DNA of 64,000 nt from NCBI RefSeq assembly GCF_023856365.1, contig NW_026042416.1, forward strand, positions 186,001 to 250,000, given 5' to 3'. Positions 11,190-20,379 of the stretch are shown here, piece after piece (positions within the stretch are counted from its first letter, which is position 1; each line of letters starts with the position of its first letter). A model generated the notes under the pieces. The model saw only the letters and a list, made by a program, of their open reading frames with translations, had not been told where the DNA came from and searched no databases. The translations under genes and the position numbers were made by a program. The DNA comes from Brienomyrus brachyistius (Eukaryota; Chordata; Actinopteri; Osteoglossiformes; Mormyridae).

Positions 11190-11385
11190 TATATATAGTT
11201 TTTTTATTAGCAATAGAAAAGAAAAATAACGCAGTTCTCCGTAAAGGAGGGATGGTGGATGGAATATATATATATATATATATACATTTATATAAAATAA
11301 TTGTCACACAACCTGGGTGACATGCCTTGCCTGCTCACCCAGTTTTAGTGCACCTTAGTTATCCATAATGACCATCTAGTCTCGA
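9225..11385. repeat. Minisatellite array, about nine monomers (unit 1)
   Basis: Each monomer of about 200-290 bp has a fixed part and variable parts. The fixed part is TAAAATAATTGTCACACAAC, then a GGGTGA...TCACCC hairpin with a 14-nt loop, a CTAGTCTCGATACACCC phrase, a T run, GCAATAGACAATAAAAATAA, and a CTCCGTAAAGGAG hairpin. The variable parts are two (TA)n tracts that account for most length change. Nine copies of the GTGACATGCC phrase occur from 9339 to 11317, and a further partial monomer lies at 13571-13613 beyond two insertions. No protein is encoded. Confidence 0.9.
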
Positions 11386-12286
11386 AATGAACAATGCAGT
11401 TTTTTGCTTTATTGGGGGTCTGGGGACTCAGAACCGGTCAGTATCTGGTGTGACCACCATTTGCCTCATACAATGCAACACATCTTCTTCGCATAGAGTT
11501 TATCAGATTGTCAATTGTGGCCTGTGGAATGTTGGTCCACTCCTCTTCAATGGCTGTGCGAAGTTGTTGGATATTAGTGGGAACTGGTACACGCTGTCGT
11601 ATACGCCGGTCAAGCACATCCCAAACATGCTCAACGGGTGACATGTCCGGTGAGTATGCTGGCCATGCAAGAACTGGGACATTTTCAGCTTCCAAGAACT
11701 GTGTACAGATCCTTGCAACATGGGGCCGTGCATCATCTGTCTGAGTGGCTGGTCTCAGACGATCTTGGAGGTGAACCTGCTGGATGTGGAGGTCCTGGGC
11801 TGGTGTGGTTACACGTGGTCTGCGGTTGTGAGGCCGGTTGGATGTACTGCCATATTCTCTGAAACGCCTTTGGAGACGGCTTATGGTTGAGAAATGAACA
11901 TTCAATGCACGAGCAACAGATCTGGTTGACATTCCTGCTGTCAGCATGCCAATTGCACGCTCCCTCAATGCTTGTGGCATCTGTGGCATTTTGCTGTGAG
12001 ACAAAACTGCACATTCCAGGGTGGCCTTTTATTGTGGGCAGTATAAGGTACACCTGTGCACTACCCATGATGTCAGATCAGCATCTTGATGTGGCACACC
12101 TGTGAGGTGGGATGGATTATCTCAGCAAAGCAGAAGTGCTCACTATCACACATTTAGACTGATTTGTGAGAAATGTTTGAGAGAAATGGTAATATTGTGT
12201 ATCTGGAATGAATTGTAGATCTTTAAGTCCATCTCATGAAAAATGGGAGCAAAAACAAAAGTGTTGCGTTTATATTTTTGTTCAGT
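11386..12286 (-). mobile_element. Decayed Tc1 element, internally deleted transposase
   Basis: The minus-strand frame at 12004-11438 (188 codons) begins with a helix-turn-helix region (RSVARALNVHFSTISRLQRR). It ends with the DDE C-terminal half: DDARPHVARICTQF, then WPAYSPDMSPVEHVWDVLDR with the catalytic Glu, and a stop after GGHTRY. Family members are about 340 residues; roughly 150 residues, including the first catalytic Asp, are missing, and the Asn after the second catalytic Asp is replaced by Asp. The protein cannot be active. The right terminus reads ACTGAACAAAAAT on the minus strand; the left terminus (ATGAACAATGC on plus) shares only about seven bases with it. The deletion is identical in units 2 and 3, so it predates the duplication. 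Confidence 0.85.
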
Positions 12287-13620
12287 GTATGTATATGTAT
12301 ACATATAGTTTTTTTTGTGTTTGTGAAAACGGGTCTTTAATCGGGGAAACGGAGCGGGTAGAGCAGGACGGAACGCAGGCATTGACAAACTACAATGACG
12401 GACAGGGCAAACAGGTAAGACCAGGACTTAAAATAGGTCATGACTAATCAAAGTAATCGGGCAAAGCAGGAGACGATCAGGGAAGCACACGTGGGTAATC
12501 AGGGGGCGTGGCACACACGAGGAGCGGACAAGCCGGGCATATATGTATATCTATATAAAACCTCATTAATGAGGGACAGGGAACAGAACGGACAGACAGA
12601 ACTGGCACAGGGGAAGGAGCCAGGACAAGACTTGACATAAGACAGGAAAGGCAGAGAAACAGATCAGAAAGGGGGACACGGAGGGAACAGGCAGGACAAA
12701 AGGACCGGGAGTGAACGAAGGGAACATCGGGGAAAGAGGAGCAGAAGCCAGAGGGACGAGGGACAAAGAGAGGAGGGACAGAGACAGGAGGAACAAAGCG
12801 AGGGGGAGCAGAGGCAGGAGGGACAAAGACGGGAGGCCAGGGAGAGAAGGAGGGGGAACCAAGAGGAGCCCGAGGGAGACCCAGCGGGCGACGGGAGGCA
12901 GCCGGAAGGGCTGCAGGCGGCCGGGAGGCCGGAGCCGGAGGGGCCGAGGAGACGGGGTGAGGGACAGACGCAGGGACGAAGGAGGGAGTCGGAGGGGAGA
13001 CCAGGGAAGGGGACGAAGGAGCTGGAAGGGACCCTGGCGAGGGCAAGGAGAGAGGGGGAGCCGCAGCAGACGGCGACGTCCTCCGACACGCCAGAGCGGG
13101 AGGACCAGCAGGCGAATGAGGAGCCGCCGTCGGGGGGCCCGCAGGCAACCGATAAGACGCCGGAGGAGGGACCGAGGCAGGGCGACGAGGCCGCGGAGGG
13201 GGACCCGCAGACGACAGCCGACCCGGAGGGCCAGGACCCGCAGGTGCCGACCAAGCCCTAGCGCCGGCGAGGGAGGGCGAGCCAGGGGGCTGGGCGGGTG
13301 GGACCCCAGCCGTGCGTCTGTGTCCTCTCCCCTTATGGGACACAGACATAAGGACCTGCGGCCGGGGTCGGGCTCGTCGGGGTGAGGGTACCAGAGTCAC
13401 AGGGGGAGAAGGGACTGGAGTGGGGCCAGGGACTGGAGCTGCAGGCTGCAGAGGGGGCGCCTGCCCGGGAGCTGCAGGCAGGGAAAGCGCCTCGGACGTG
13501 GGCGCGGTAGCTGCAGGCAGCGGAGACGGCTGCTCGGGCTCTGGGGCCGCAGGGGGCACTTATTTTATTATATAAAATAAGTGTCACACAACCGGGGTGA
13601 CATGCCTTGCCTGCTTGTGG
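12287..13620. other. GC-rich purine-strand element between minisatellite remnants
   Basis: Bases 12287-12328 resemble minisatellite sequence (TATAG, T run, GTGTTTGTG). From about 12329 to 13560 a foreign GC-rich block follows, and minisatellite sequence resumes at about 13571. The block is G/A-rich on the plus strand and made of degenerate short repeats. This yields long opposing frames: 360 codons minus at 12477-13559, mostly Pro/Ala/Ser, and 224 codons plus at 12711-13385, mostly Arg/Gly. Neither has a domain, so I do not call a gene. A G-quadruplex pattern lies at 13285-13302. The non-repetitive edge at 12329-12540 resembles a fish interspersed element I cannot name. Confidence 0.6.
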
Positions 13621-13630
13621 GATGAGGAAG

Positions 13631-14045
13631 ACTCAGGGACTGGAAATGGGATTAAAACTGAAGATGTGCTCATTCCTTTGTGTATTTACAAATTTTCCTT
13701 CCGTCAGACATGAGGAGTTTGCTGCTATATTTGGCACTAATAGAGATTCTGATGCTGCTATTTTTATTGTCTATTAGTTTGTTATTATTTACAAGTTCTG
13801 TTGTGTTTTTGCATTTTTCTCTTCTGGTTAATTAACTGCTGTCTGTTTGCTGTGAAGTATGAGTGTGGTGAGTAAGACTCAGGGACTGGAAGTGGGATTA
13901 CAACTAAAGATAACATGCTTATTCCTTTTTGTATTGTTTACAAATTTCCTTCCGTCAAACATGAGGAGTTTGCTGCTATATTGTGCACTAACAGAGATTC
14001 TGATGCTGCTATTTTTATTGTTTATAAATGTGTTATTGTTTCCAA
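13631..14045. repeat. Diverged tandem duplication, about 246-bp period
   Basis: The segment from 13631 (ACTCAGGGACTGG) recurs at 13877, and the phrase CATGAGGAGTTTGCTGCTATAT recurs about 250 bp later. The copies are clearly diverged, so the duplication is old, and it is shared by all three units. The plus frame at 13859-14050 is short and hydrophobic without a known motif. Confidence 0.8.
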
Positions 14046-14263
14046 GTTGAGTATTCAATAAATGCTAAATTGAGAAATTTTGTGTATCGTTTGTTATTAT
14101 TAGTGTGATATTTTACCATGCAAATAGAGGGGAAAACGTCCAATTATCGGCCAAAAAAAATCAGCAGCATATATCGGCCATCGCCTGACCCTTGACTTGA
14201 AAAACCCATATCGGTCGACCTCTAGTAACAGTACATTCTGTCCAATTCATCCATCGAGTTAAG
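14046..14263. other. Possible DNA-transposon end
   Basis: Around 14145-14225 the sequence contains ATCGGCC and CATATCGGTCGACCTCTAG. Its reverse complement begins CTAGAGGTCGACCGATATGG, a phrase I associate with non-autonomous hAT-type elements in vertebrates. The partner end was not located, so the assignment is weak. Confidence 0.3.
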
Positions 14264-17200
14264 TCACACACCCACTTGAGGGGGCACTCCGGCAGACGTG
14301 AGGATGGGGATGTTCTTTCCGCTATAACATCCACTGCAGAAGTACATCTCGCTCCTGTTCACAGGGCTTACTTCAATGATGAAGCAGGGCTGGTTGTCTG
14401 GACAAGAAGTTGTCCTGCTGCTGGGTCTCGGTGCCGTTTTTCCACCTAAGCTTGAAGGTGGAAATGTGTTCCAACTTGGTCCCTGGGACTGCAGCATAGC
14501 CAAACATCGCGAGCAGCGTCGGCCACACCCACCACCAGAACCATCACACCGTCCTATACACATAAAGAAGAACTAAAACATAGAGTGTTGTGACAATCTA
14601 TGCGTTAATGTTTGGCAGCATAGGTGATTCATTAAAATTATACCGAAGAATGGAAAATGTGATATTTAGAATATTTTTTGCCATTTAGTAGCTAATTTAA
14701 GCACTTACCCAATGCCTCAATTTGTTTTAGGTCAGTAATGTCTGAGCCAAAAGAATGAATGTATGAATTTAATACAATTCACCCACTCCCACCCACACAC
14801 AAATCTGAAATTCAATTTAAGACACTTCTTAAACATTAGTGCATTAACAAAAAAGGAAAATCTTAAGAGATTCAGTAGGATTTTCTATGTTAGACTTAAG
14901 CTAATAGTTCAATAGTTTTTACATATTTCAATATACCAATTTGACTTTAATGTTGAAACAGATGCTAAAACATGGAATAATTTCATAACTAGAGAAACAT
15001 GTTATTCACAAACACTAGCAAAGGTAGCTTATAGTTAAGCTTACTTAAGTCAGCAAGTCAGGCTACAGTGTGTAAGAATAGTCGTAAACGATAATTTGTC
15101 TCAGTCTTACATGACAGAATAAGTAAACAGAAAATATAAAATGGCTGAAACAGCGTCATTAACGCCAGCTACAGTAGAGGCGCAGAAAAGGTGTCATGAC
15201 TGAAGTATTCCCAAACTCTGGAAGACCGTATGCGAGCCTTTTTTGCCGCGTGTTTCTCCAGAGGCTCCGGAGCTCCGCTGGTTGACACAGCCATGTTGGT
15301 TCATGTGCAGGGGGACGAGCGGCAAATTTCTTTTTTGCAGGGTGGTAGGTGATGTCTCATTAATATTTATTAATTTACTTACAAAATGGTGCGGCACTGC
15401 ATCCAAGCCTGCGGCACTCAGAGTCACAAATACAGTGGAAACCATTTGTAGTAATTACGTCTGTCTGGCTGATTTCCAACTAATTGATATTTGTATATTT
15501 ATTACATGAATATAAGGTAATATAAGGTAATAGAAGAGGTATTTAATGGTTTTCCATCTGAGGAATTTGCAAAAAACTGCAGTGCATGATGGGTCGGACC
15601 TAAAGGCTGCCTTAACGTCCTCATCTGTATGACGACATACATCAAGACTAGGAAGGTGCATAATGTTCATGTCTGGTTGCGTTTGTTGGTCCAGAAAGTA
15701 ATTCAATTTCGCCATGTAGGTTACGTTCTTAAAAACTGCTTGGATATAGCCCGATTATATGCTGTGGGCCTTTTAATTTCTTTGTTTACCAGGTAGGCTA
15801 CCTTCTTTAAACTGCGTTTTGTTAGACTACATATTTAGGGAGGTCTTTATAAATTTATAGTAGTCTTCATAAATATGTACATAGTTTAGCCTAACCCAGC
15901 CACTTAAGGGAGAAAGCCAGCTCAACTAGGTGTCGGTCCCAAGCCCGGATTAATGGGGAGGGTTGGCGTCAAGAAATAAAGAGACTGTATCTTCACTGCA
16001 TGACTGATGTCAAAATGTGTGAAATATGTGGTTGTATTAATAAATGCATTAAAGTAGGTTAATGATTCTGTGCTGTCTAAATTGTATAGAAAATTTCTAC
16101 GTATAGCCAAACAAATCTCCTCCTGTTTGAAAAGGCATAGAAAAAGCAATTTAGCCACTAAAACTTTACAGTTTTTGTGAGGGACAGTCGAATTCTCTCG
16201 TTTCTCTCGTCAAGTTTTTTTGTGATCCTGCACCTACACTTTGCCGGCCCCAGGAGGATGGGCTCCCCCTTTGAGTTTGGTCCCTCCCAAGGTTTCTTCC
16301 TTCTTGGGAGTTTTTCCATGCTATCGGCGCCTATGGCTTACTCACTGGGGGCTTTGGGTGGGCATGATATAAAGCAAAGCATTTTCCCTCCCAGTTTCCT
16401 CCTCTGGTCCACATTGCAGGACCATCAGCCATCAGAAACAGCCAGACGGTCTCCTTCAGCTTCTTTAGTGTCCTTGGAAGCCAAGGCAGTTTTAGGTCTG
16501 AGAAGAGGTTTATCAGAAGGACACATATTACGTCGTTTGTCCTGAAATGTAACATGGGGAGGAAAAGTTAAGCGGTTTAGTCAGATTGGAGTCGTTTATT
16601 CAGCAGTGGCAGCGCCAGTGACTTAATGCTACAGGTGCTATAAGGGAGTGAGATTATTTAGACCGGGTGCTTTAGCTTTTCAGCTTATGTAGATGGTGTA
16701 TAGAAGCACACAGCACGATAAGCTACAGCATGGATAAAATAGGATAAAATATGAAATTCTAACGTCTAGCTCACAGAGCCTCTATGTGTACTTTGAAGAA
16801 AAAATACACTACAAGTATGCTGTAAAAACCGCAAAAATGTCTTACACAATATACAGATTTTACAGATAGTTAAAGAAAAAATGAAACCAATATTTTGGGG
16901 GTGCTGTGGGGGTACTATGGTCATTGGAGGAGGAGCTAGAGCCCCCCCCCCCAAGCTTTTCCTTGGTGCTGCCACTGTTGTTCAGATTAAAAGTAACATT
17001 GTCATTAATAAACAGTACTCTGATCAAATTTTTGCATGTACAAACACAATCAAAGTTTAACCACATGTTTAGACACAATTCACACACCTGTTACATTTCC
17101 ATAATGCTAAGACTCTCTACACTTACTTCATCCACTTTCTTGTTTGGTACACAGTCATTTGATGGATGTGTAAGATCATTACCAGACCGTCTGCTGCAAA

Positions 17201-18612
17201 CTCTACAGTTAATGAATGGCTGCAAAAACACACAGACACACAAAAACAGTATTTAAAGAGTGGTGGGCAATAAATACAGTGAGAGAAGGTGTAGTAAAGA
17301 TATATCTAATGATTTAAGGCAGAGCTGCTGGAGTGCAGGGTTTAATGACACAGAACAATTTTAGAGGAAAGAGCTTCCAAAGCAGGGTCACCATAAGGCT
17401 ATATTATACAAAGCAAGTTCATCTAAAAGTATGAACAACAAATCCCGTTTAACTGAACACTGCTCTGTATTAAAATACTGTCCTCCGATCAAGCTAAGTG
17501 GTCCTGTAGTTCACTATTTAAAGAGGTAAATTTAAAGGGTAATTCACACTGCACATCTACCCTGCTCTGACCAGGTTTAATTACTGGCTTTCTAATTAAA
17601 ACAAGAGTTAAGTCCTGCCCTTTCACCACAAAACACCACACTGCCATTTAAGGCTGATTTCAACAATGAGTTTTAGTTAACCTGGCTCGATTGAGTTAAC
17701 TCTGGGTATGTAAAACCCGCTTTGTAGTACAGCCCACAGGTCTTTAAATAAGGCCAGCTAGGGTTCATAGCTCGAAGCATAATCTACAGGTCACCCCTCA
17801 GATGATTAGCATTTGCTTCTGCCTGGTAATCCAGCCTTTAAGCCTGTAAACCTACTAAAATTTGAGAATAAGGTGAAGGAACTGGCTCTTTGAGGCCACC
17901 TATGTATTTGTTACTTTATTGTTGGCTAACTTTCCCCCGCAGGGCATCAAAAAAGTTAACATGAACCTAAATTAATTTGCTAACTGATATGTCCAATGCT
18001 CACAGTCACAGTGACTCTTTACTTACCCTCTTGTCCATGAAAATACAGTCAGCCCGATGGTCTGTTGCAGTTGACTTTGGACATTTTGTTGCTCTCAAGA
18101 GAATCTCAATGTCAATGTATTCACTGCTGATCTAAATCACATAAACACGTTATATACAAAATTGCCTACAACTGTTTTAAAGGCAATATAACAAACAATA
18201 ATCACCCAAAAAATGGCAAACTGTCACAGACTTGACTGCAGCAGATTCAGAGAGAAACTGTGAGAAGGTAAAATTGACCAGGGCTGAGATATACAACCAT
18301 CACTTTCATTGTGAAGAGACATTAAGCATCATATGCATTGAAATTAAAACATCAAAATCAATGTGATACTCATTAGTTCAGCTTGCAGATGATGAAAGTT
18401 TCACACTTTTGTAAACACTTTCTCAGCAGTTACCTTCGGACGGCCCTGGATGTTATAGAAATTCATGTGCTGACGGGTTCCTTGATGAGCATTTTCGACT
18501 GCGAGTTTAATGGCCGTCTTGTGAGTGCAGGGAGACTGTGGTAATCTTGCTGGGCCTCTGTGGAGATAAGCAGAGCTCCATAAGCCAAAACCAGAAGCAG
18601 CAGGCGGGTCAT
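14264..18612 (-). CDS. Chemerin (RARRES2)-like five-exon gene, exon 1 frameshifted (unit 1)
   Basis: Exons read right to left: 18612-18434, 18131-18027, 17219-17127, 14741-14709 and 14553-14264, with AG acceptors and GT donors at each edge. The start ATG has an A at -3 and opens a signal peptide (MTRLLLLVLAYGALLISTEA). A helix-like stretch (TAIKLAVENAHQGTRQHMNF) then follows in a frame shifted by one base near 18519. Exon 2 gives IDIEILLRATKCPKS and DCIFMDK; exon 3 gives PFINCRVCSRR. The spacing C-x(n)-C-x(n)-C-x2-C and the helix plus strands match fish chemerins, secreted cystatin-fold chemoattractant/adipokine precursors. Exon 5 has a Gly/Cys-rich segment and a second Cys-Pro...Cys-x2-Cys motif, then a stop at 14264-14266. 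Exon 3 to 4 phase fits only with a weaker donor four bases downstream of GTAAGT. Repeats fill introns 1-3. The frame change is shared by all copies, so this may be a pseudogene. A cystatin or kininogen-like relative is the alternative. Confidence 0.6.
15539..15983. repeat. Inverted-repeat arm B (unit 1, intron 3)
   Basis: This 445-bp segment is the reverse complement of arm A at 4225-4886 and lacks the SINE. It holds two stretches deleted from arm A, including a minus-strand frame from the ATG at 15715 (MAKLNYFLDQQTQPD) that looks codon-like but matches no family I know. It lies inside intron 3 of the chemerin-like gene. Confidence 0.8.
16165..16545 (+). other. Dispersed fish repeat in intron 3
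   Basis: The stretch with GATGGGCTCCCCCTTTGAG and CCAAGGTTTCTTCCTTCTTG, followed by GGGAGTTTTTCCATGC, is a phrase I recall as common in fish genomes and transcripts. The family name is unknown to me. A 122-codon plus frame (16177-16545) crosses it, but I treat it as a by-product. Confidence 0.45.
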
Positions 18613-18764
18613 CTTCCTCTCAGCTTTGAAGGGAGAAGCAGGACTGAGGACACTGATCTGTGGTCCCCTTATCCAGCACGTCCAGGGGCGTGTCCTTCAC
18701 TCGAAACAAACAGACCTTTGAACAACATTGGAAAACTCTTCAGGATGAATTGAGGCAGGTGGTC

Positions 18765-19009
18765 AAGTGGGTTTATTGTTATTTCAGCAATATACACAGT
18801 ACACAGTGAAAGGAAACATTGTTCCTCCTGGACCACGGTGCAACACAAAGAAGAAAAACAGAAACAACACAAGATGACACAAGTGCGGGCAAGATAGAAC
18901 TATACAGAGTGAAAGGAGCACAAACAGAGGGAGAAAGTGCAAGATAAACACAAGAGCAACAATACAATACTACAGGACAAGACAGCGCAGTCAAGAACAC
19001 AGAGTGCAG
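18765..19009. other. Retroelement-like segment upstream of the gene
   Basis: It starts TTTATTGTTATTTCAGC and contains a phrase close to TTCCTCCTGGACCACGGTG. Both resemble terminal regions of fish non-LTR elements. It begins only about 150 bp upstream of the chemerin-like start codon, so the promoter must be short, repeat-derived or missing. Confidence 0.35.
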
Positions 19010-19990
19010 CCAGAGCTAACCTGAATAGGGGCATCAAGGTTGCCAGGCAGGCAGAGAAACAGAAAATGGAGGTCTACTTCACATACAACAACCCACAGTG
19101 GGTGTGGCAGGGAATACAACACATTACAAACTTCAAAGGCAACAACACCGTCACTGTTAACAGCAACGCCCTTTTAGCAAAGGAGCTAAACAGCTTCTTT
19201 GCTCGTCTGGAGGAACACAGAGCAGACATAGCCACACTGCCCCCTCCCCCAATCTCCAGCACTCACAGACTCCCTCTGCAGGAACACCACGCGAGAAGGC
19301 ACATTGCATCTCTAGGTGTGTGGAGTTTAAGACAAGGCAAGTGATGCTACGATAATATAATTCCTTGGTAAGACCCCACCTAGAATATTGTGTGCGGGTT
19401 TGGTTACCATACCTTAAGAAGGACATTGCTGCCTTGGAAAAGGTGCAACGTAGGGCAACGAGAATGATTCCTGGTCTTAGAGGAATGTCTAATGAGGAGA
19501 GGTTAGCTGAGCTGAATCTGTTTAGCCTCGAGCAAAGGAGACTAAGGGGGGACATAATCCAGGTGTTTAAGATTCTAACAGGTCTGGATGCTGTTCAGCC
19601 AAATGGCTATTTCAATGTTAGTTTAAATACCAGAACTCGTGGCCATAAGTGGAAATTAGCTGGAGAACATTTTAAAACGAATTTGATGAAGCATTTCTGT
19701 ACACAGCGTGTAGTTAGAGTATGGAATAGTCTTCCTGTTATTGTAACACAAGCTAAAACCCTGGGTTCTTTTAAATCAGAGCTAGATAAGATTTTTGAGC
19801 TATTAGCTAAGTTCTCCTCAAAGGAGCTTGATGGGCCGAATGGCCTCCTCTCATTTGTAAATCTCTTTGGTTCTTATGAGTCAGCTTACAGAGATGAGGT
19901 CCAGAAACTGATAGGTTGGAGTTCAGCAAACAATTTGGCACTAAACAGCACAAAGACAAAGGAATCACTGACTTCAGGAAGGATGGAGGC
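19010..19990 (+). mobile_element. L2-like LINE fragment interrupted by CR1
   Basis: The plus-strand piece at 19010-19317 encodes the linker before reverse transcriptase, with LNRGIKVARQAEKQ, WQGIQHITNFKGNNT and LNSFFARLEEH. The matching later piece resumes at 19879 with SAYRDEVQKLIGW and NNLALNSTKTKE, the end of the RT palm/thumb region. The catalytic core between them is absent and a CR1 fragment sits in its place. The two parts share reading direction, so the element was one fragment before the insertion or deletion. Confidence 0.65.
19318..19878 (+). mobile_element. 5'-truncated CR1 LINE, 3' end intact
   Basis: The open frame shows the C-terminal part of a CR1-type ORF2: VRPHLEYCVRVW, KVQRRATRMIPGL, SLEQRRLRGDIIQVFKILTG, RVWNSLP and FKSELDKIF. 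The 3' end GGGCCGAATGGCCTCCTCTC, then TTCTTATG at 19871-19878, is the usual CR1 terminus in fishes. The 5' part and the RT catalytic centre are missing, as expected from truncated reverse transcription. Confidence 0.8.
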
Positions 19991-20379
19991 GACACTGGCC
20001 TGCCTAGATGGATGGATGGATGTTTTTATTGACATTGTAAGTACAATGAGATTTAGTTTGGAACGCGCCAGCAGCTACACAGTATATTTACAATTATATA
20101 GATTGTGAGGCATAAAATAAGGTGTGAGTAATATAACATAACGACATAATATAAGTAATCATTAATTAATCATTACAGATGGTATGAGGTGTGAACCGCT
20201 AGGCTGCTATGGCATGTTTGGTATCAAACCGATGGAAAATCACTCCAGTTTCCAAATCTGGTCAGTGGTTACCACGAAAGTGAATATATCAAAAGTTACA
20301 CCAGCCTAACGAAAATCATCAATACAAGGGAAATCACTCTGGTCATAAATCTCAAAAGGACTGATACAGACCCCCTTCC
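19991..20379. other. GATG repeat and short retroelement-like tail
   Basis: A GATGGATGGATGGATG run near 20008-20022 is followed by TTTTTATTGACATTGTAAGT, a phrase resembling a fish retroelement end. No gene is seen in the remainder. Confidence 0.35.

Noticed and set aside
9365..11307. Many Tyr-Ile repeat reading frames
   Set aside because: They are translations of (TA)n tracts and of the minisatellite monomer, and they shift with tract length.
12477..13559. 360-residue Pro-rich protein as a real gene
   Set aside because: It is low-complexity with no domain, and an equally long Arg-rich frame runs on the other strand, as expected from strand composition skew.
14376..14576. 66-codon plus-strand frame opposite exon 5
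   Set aside because: The minus strand carries the splice sites and cysteine pattern; the plus frame is a shadow.
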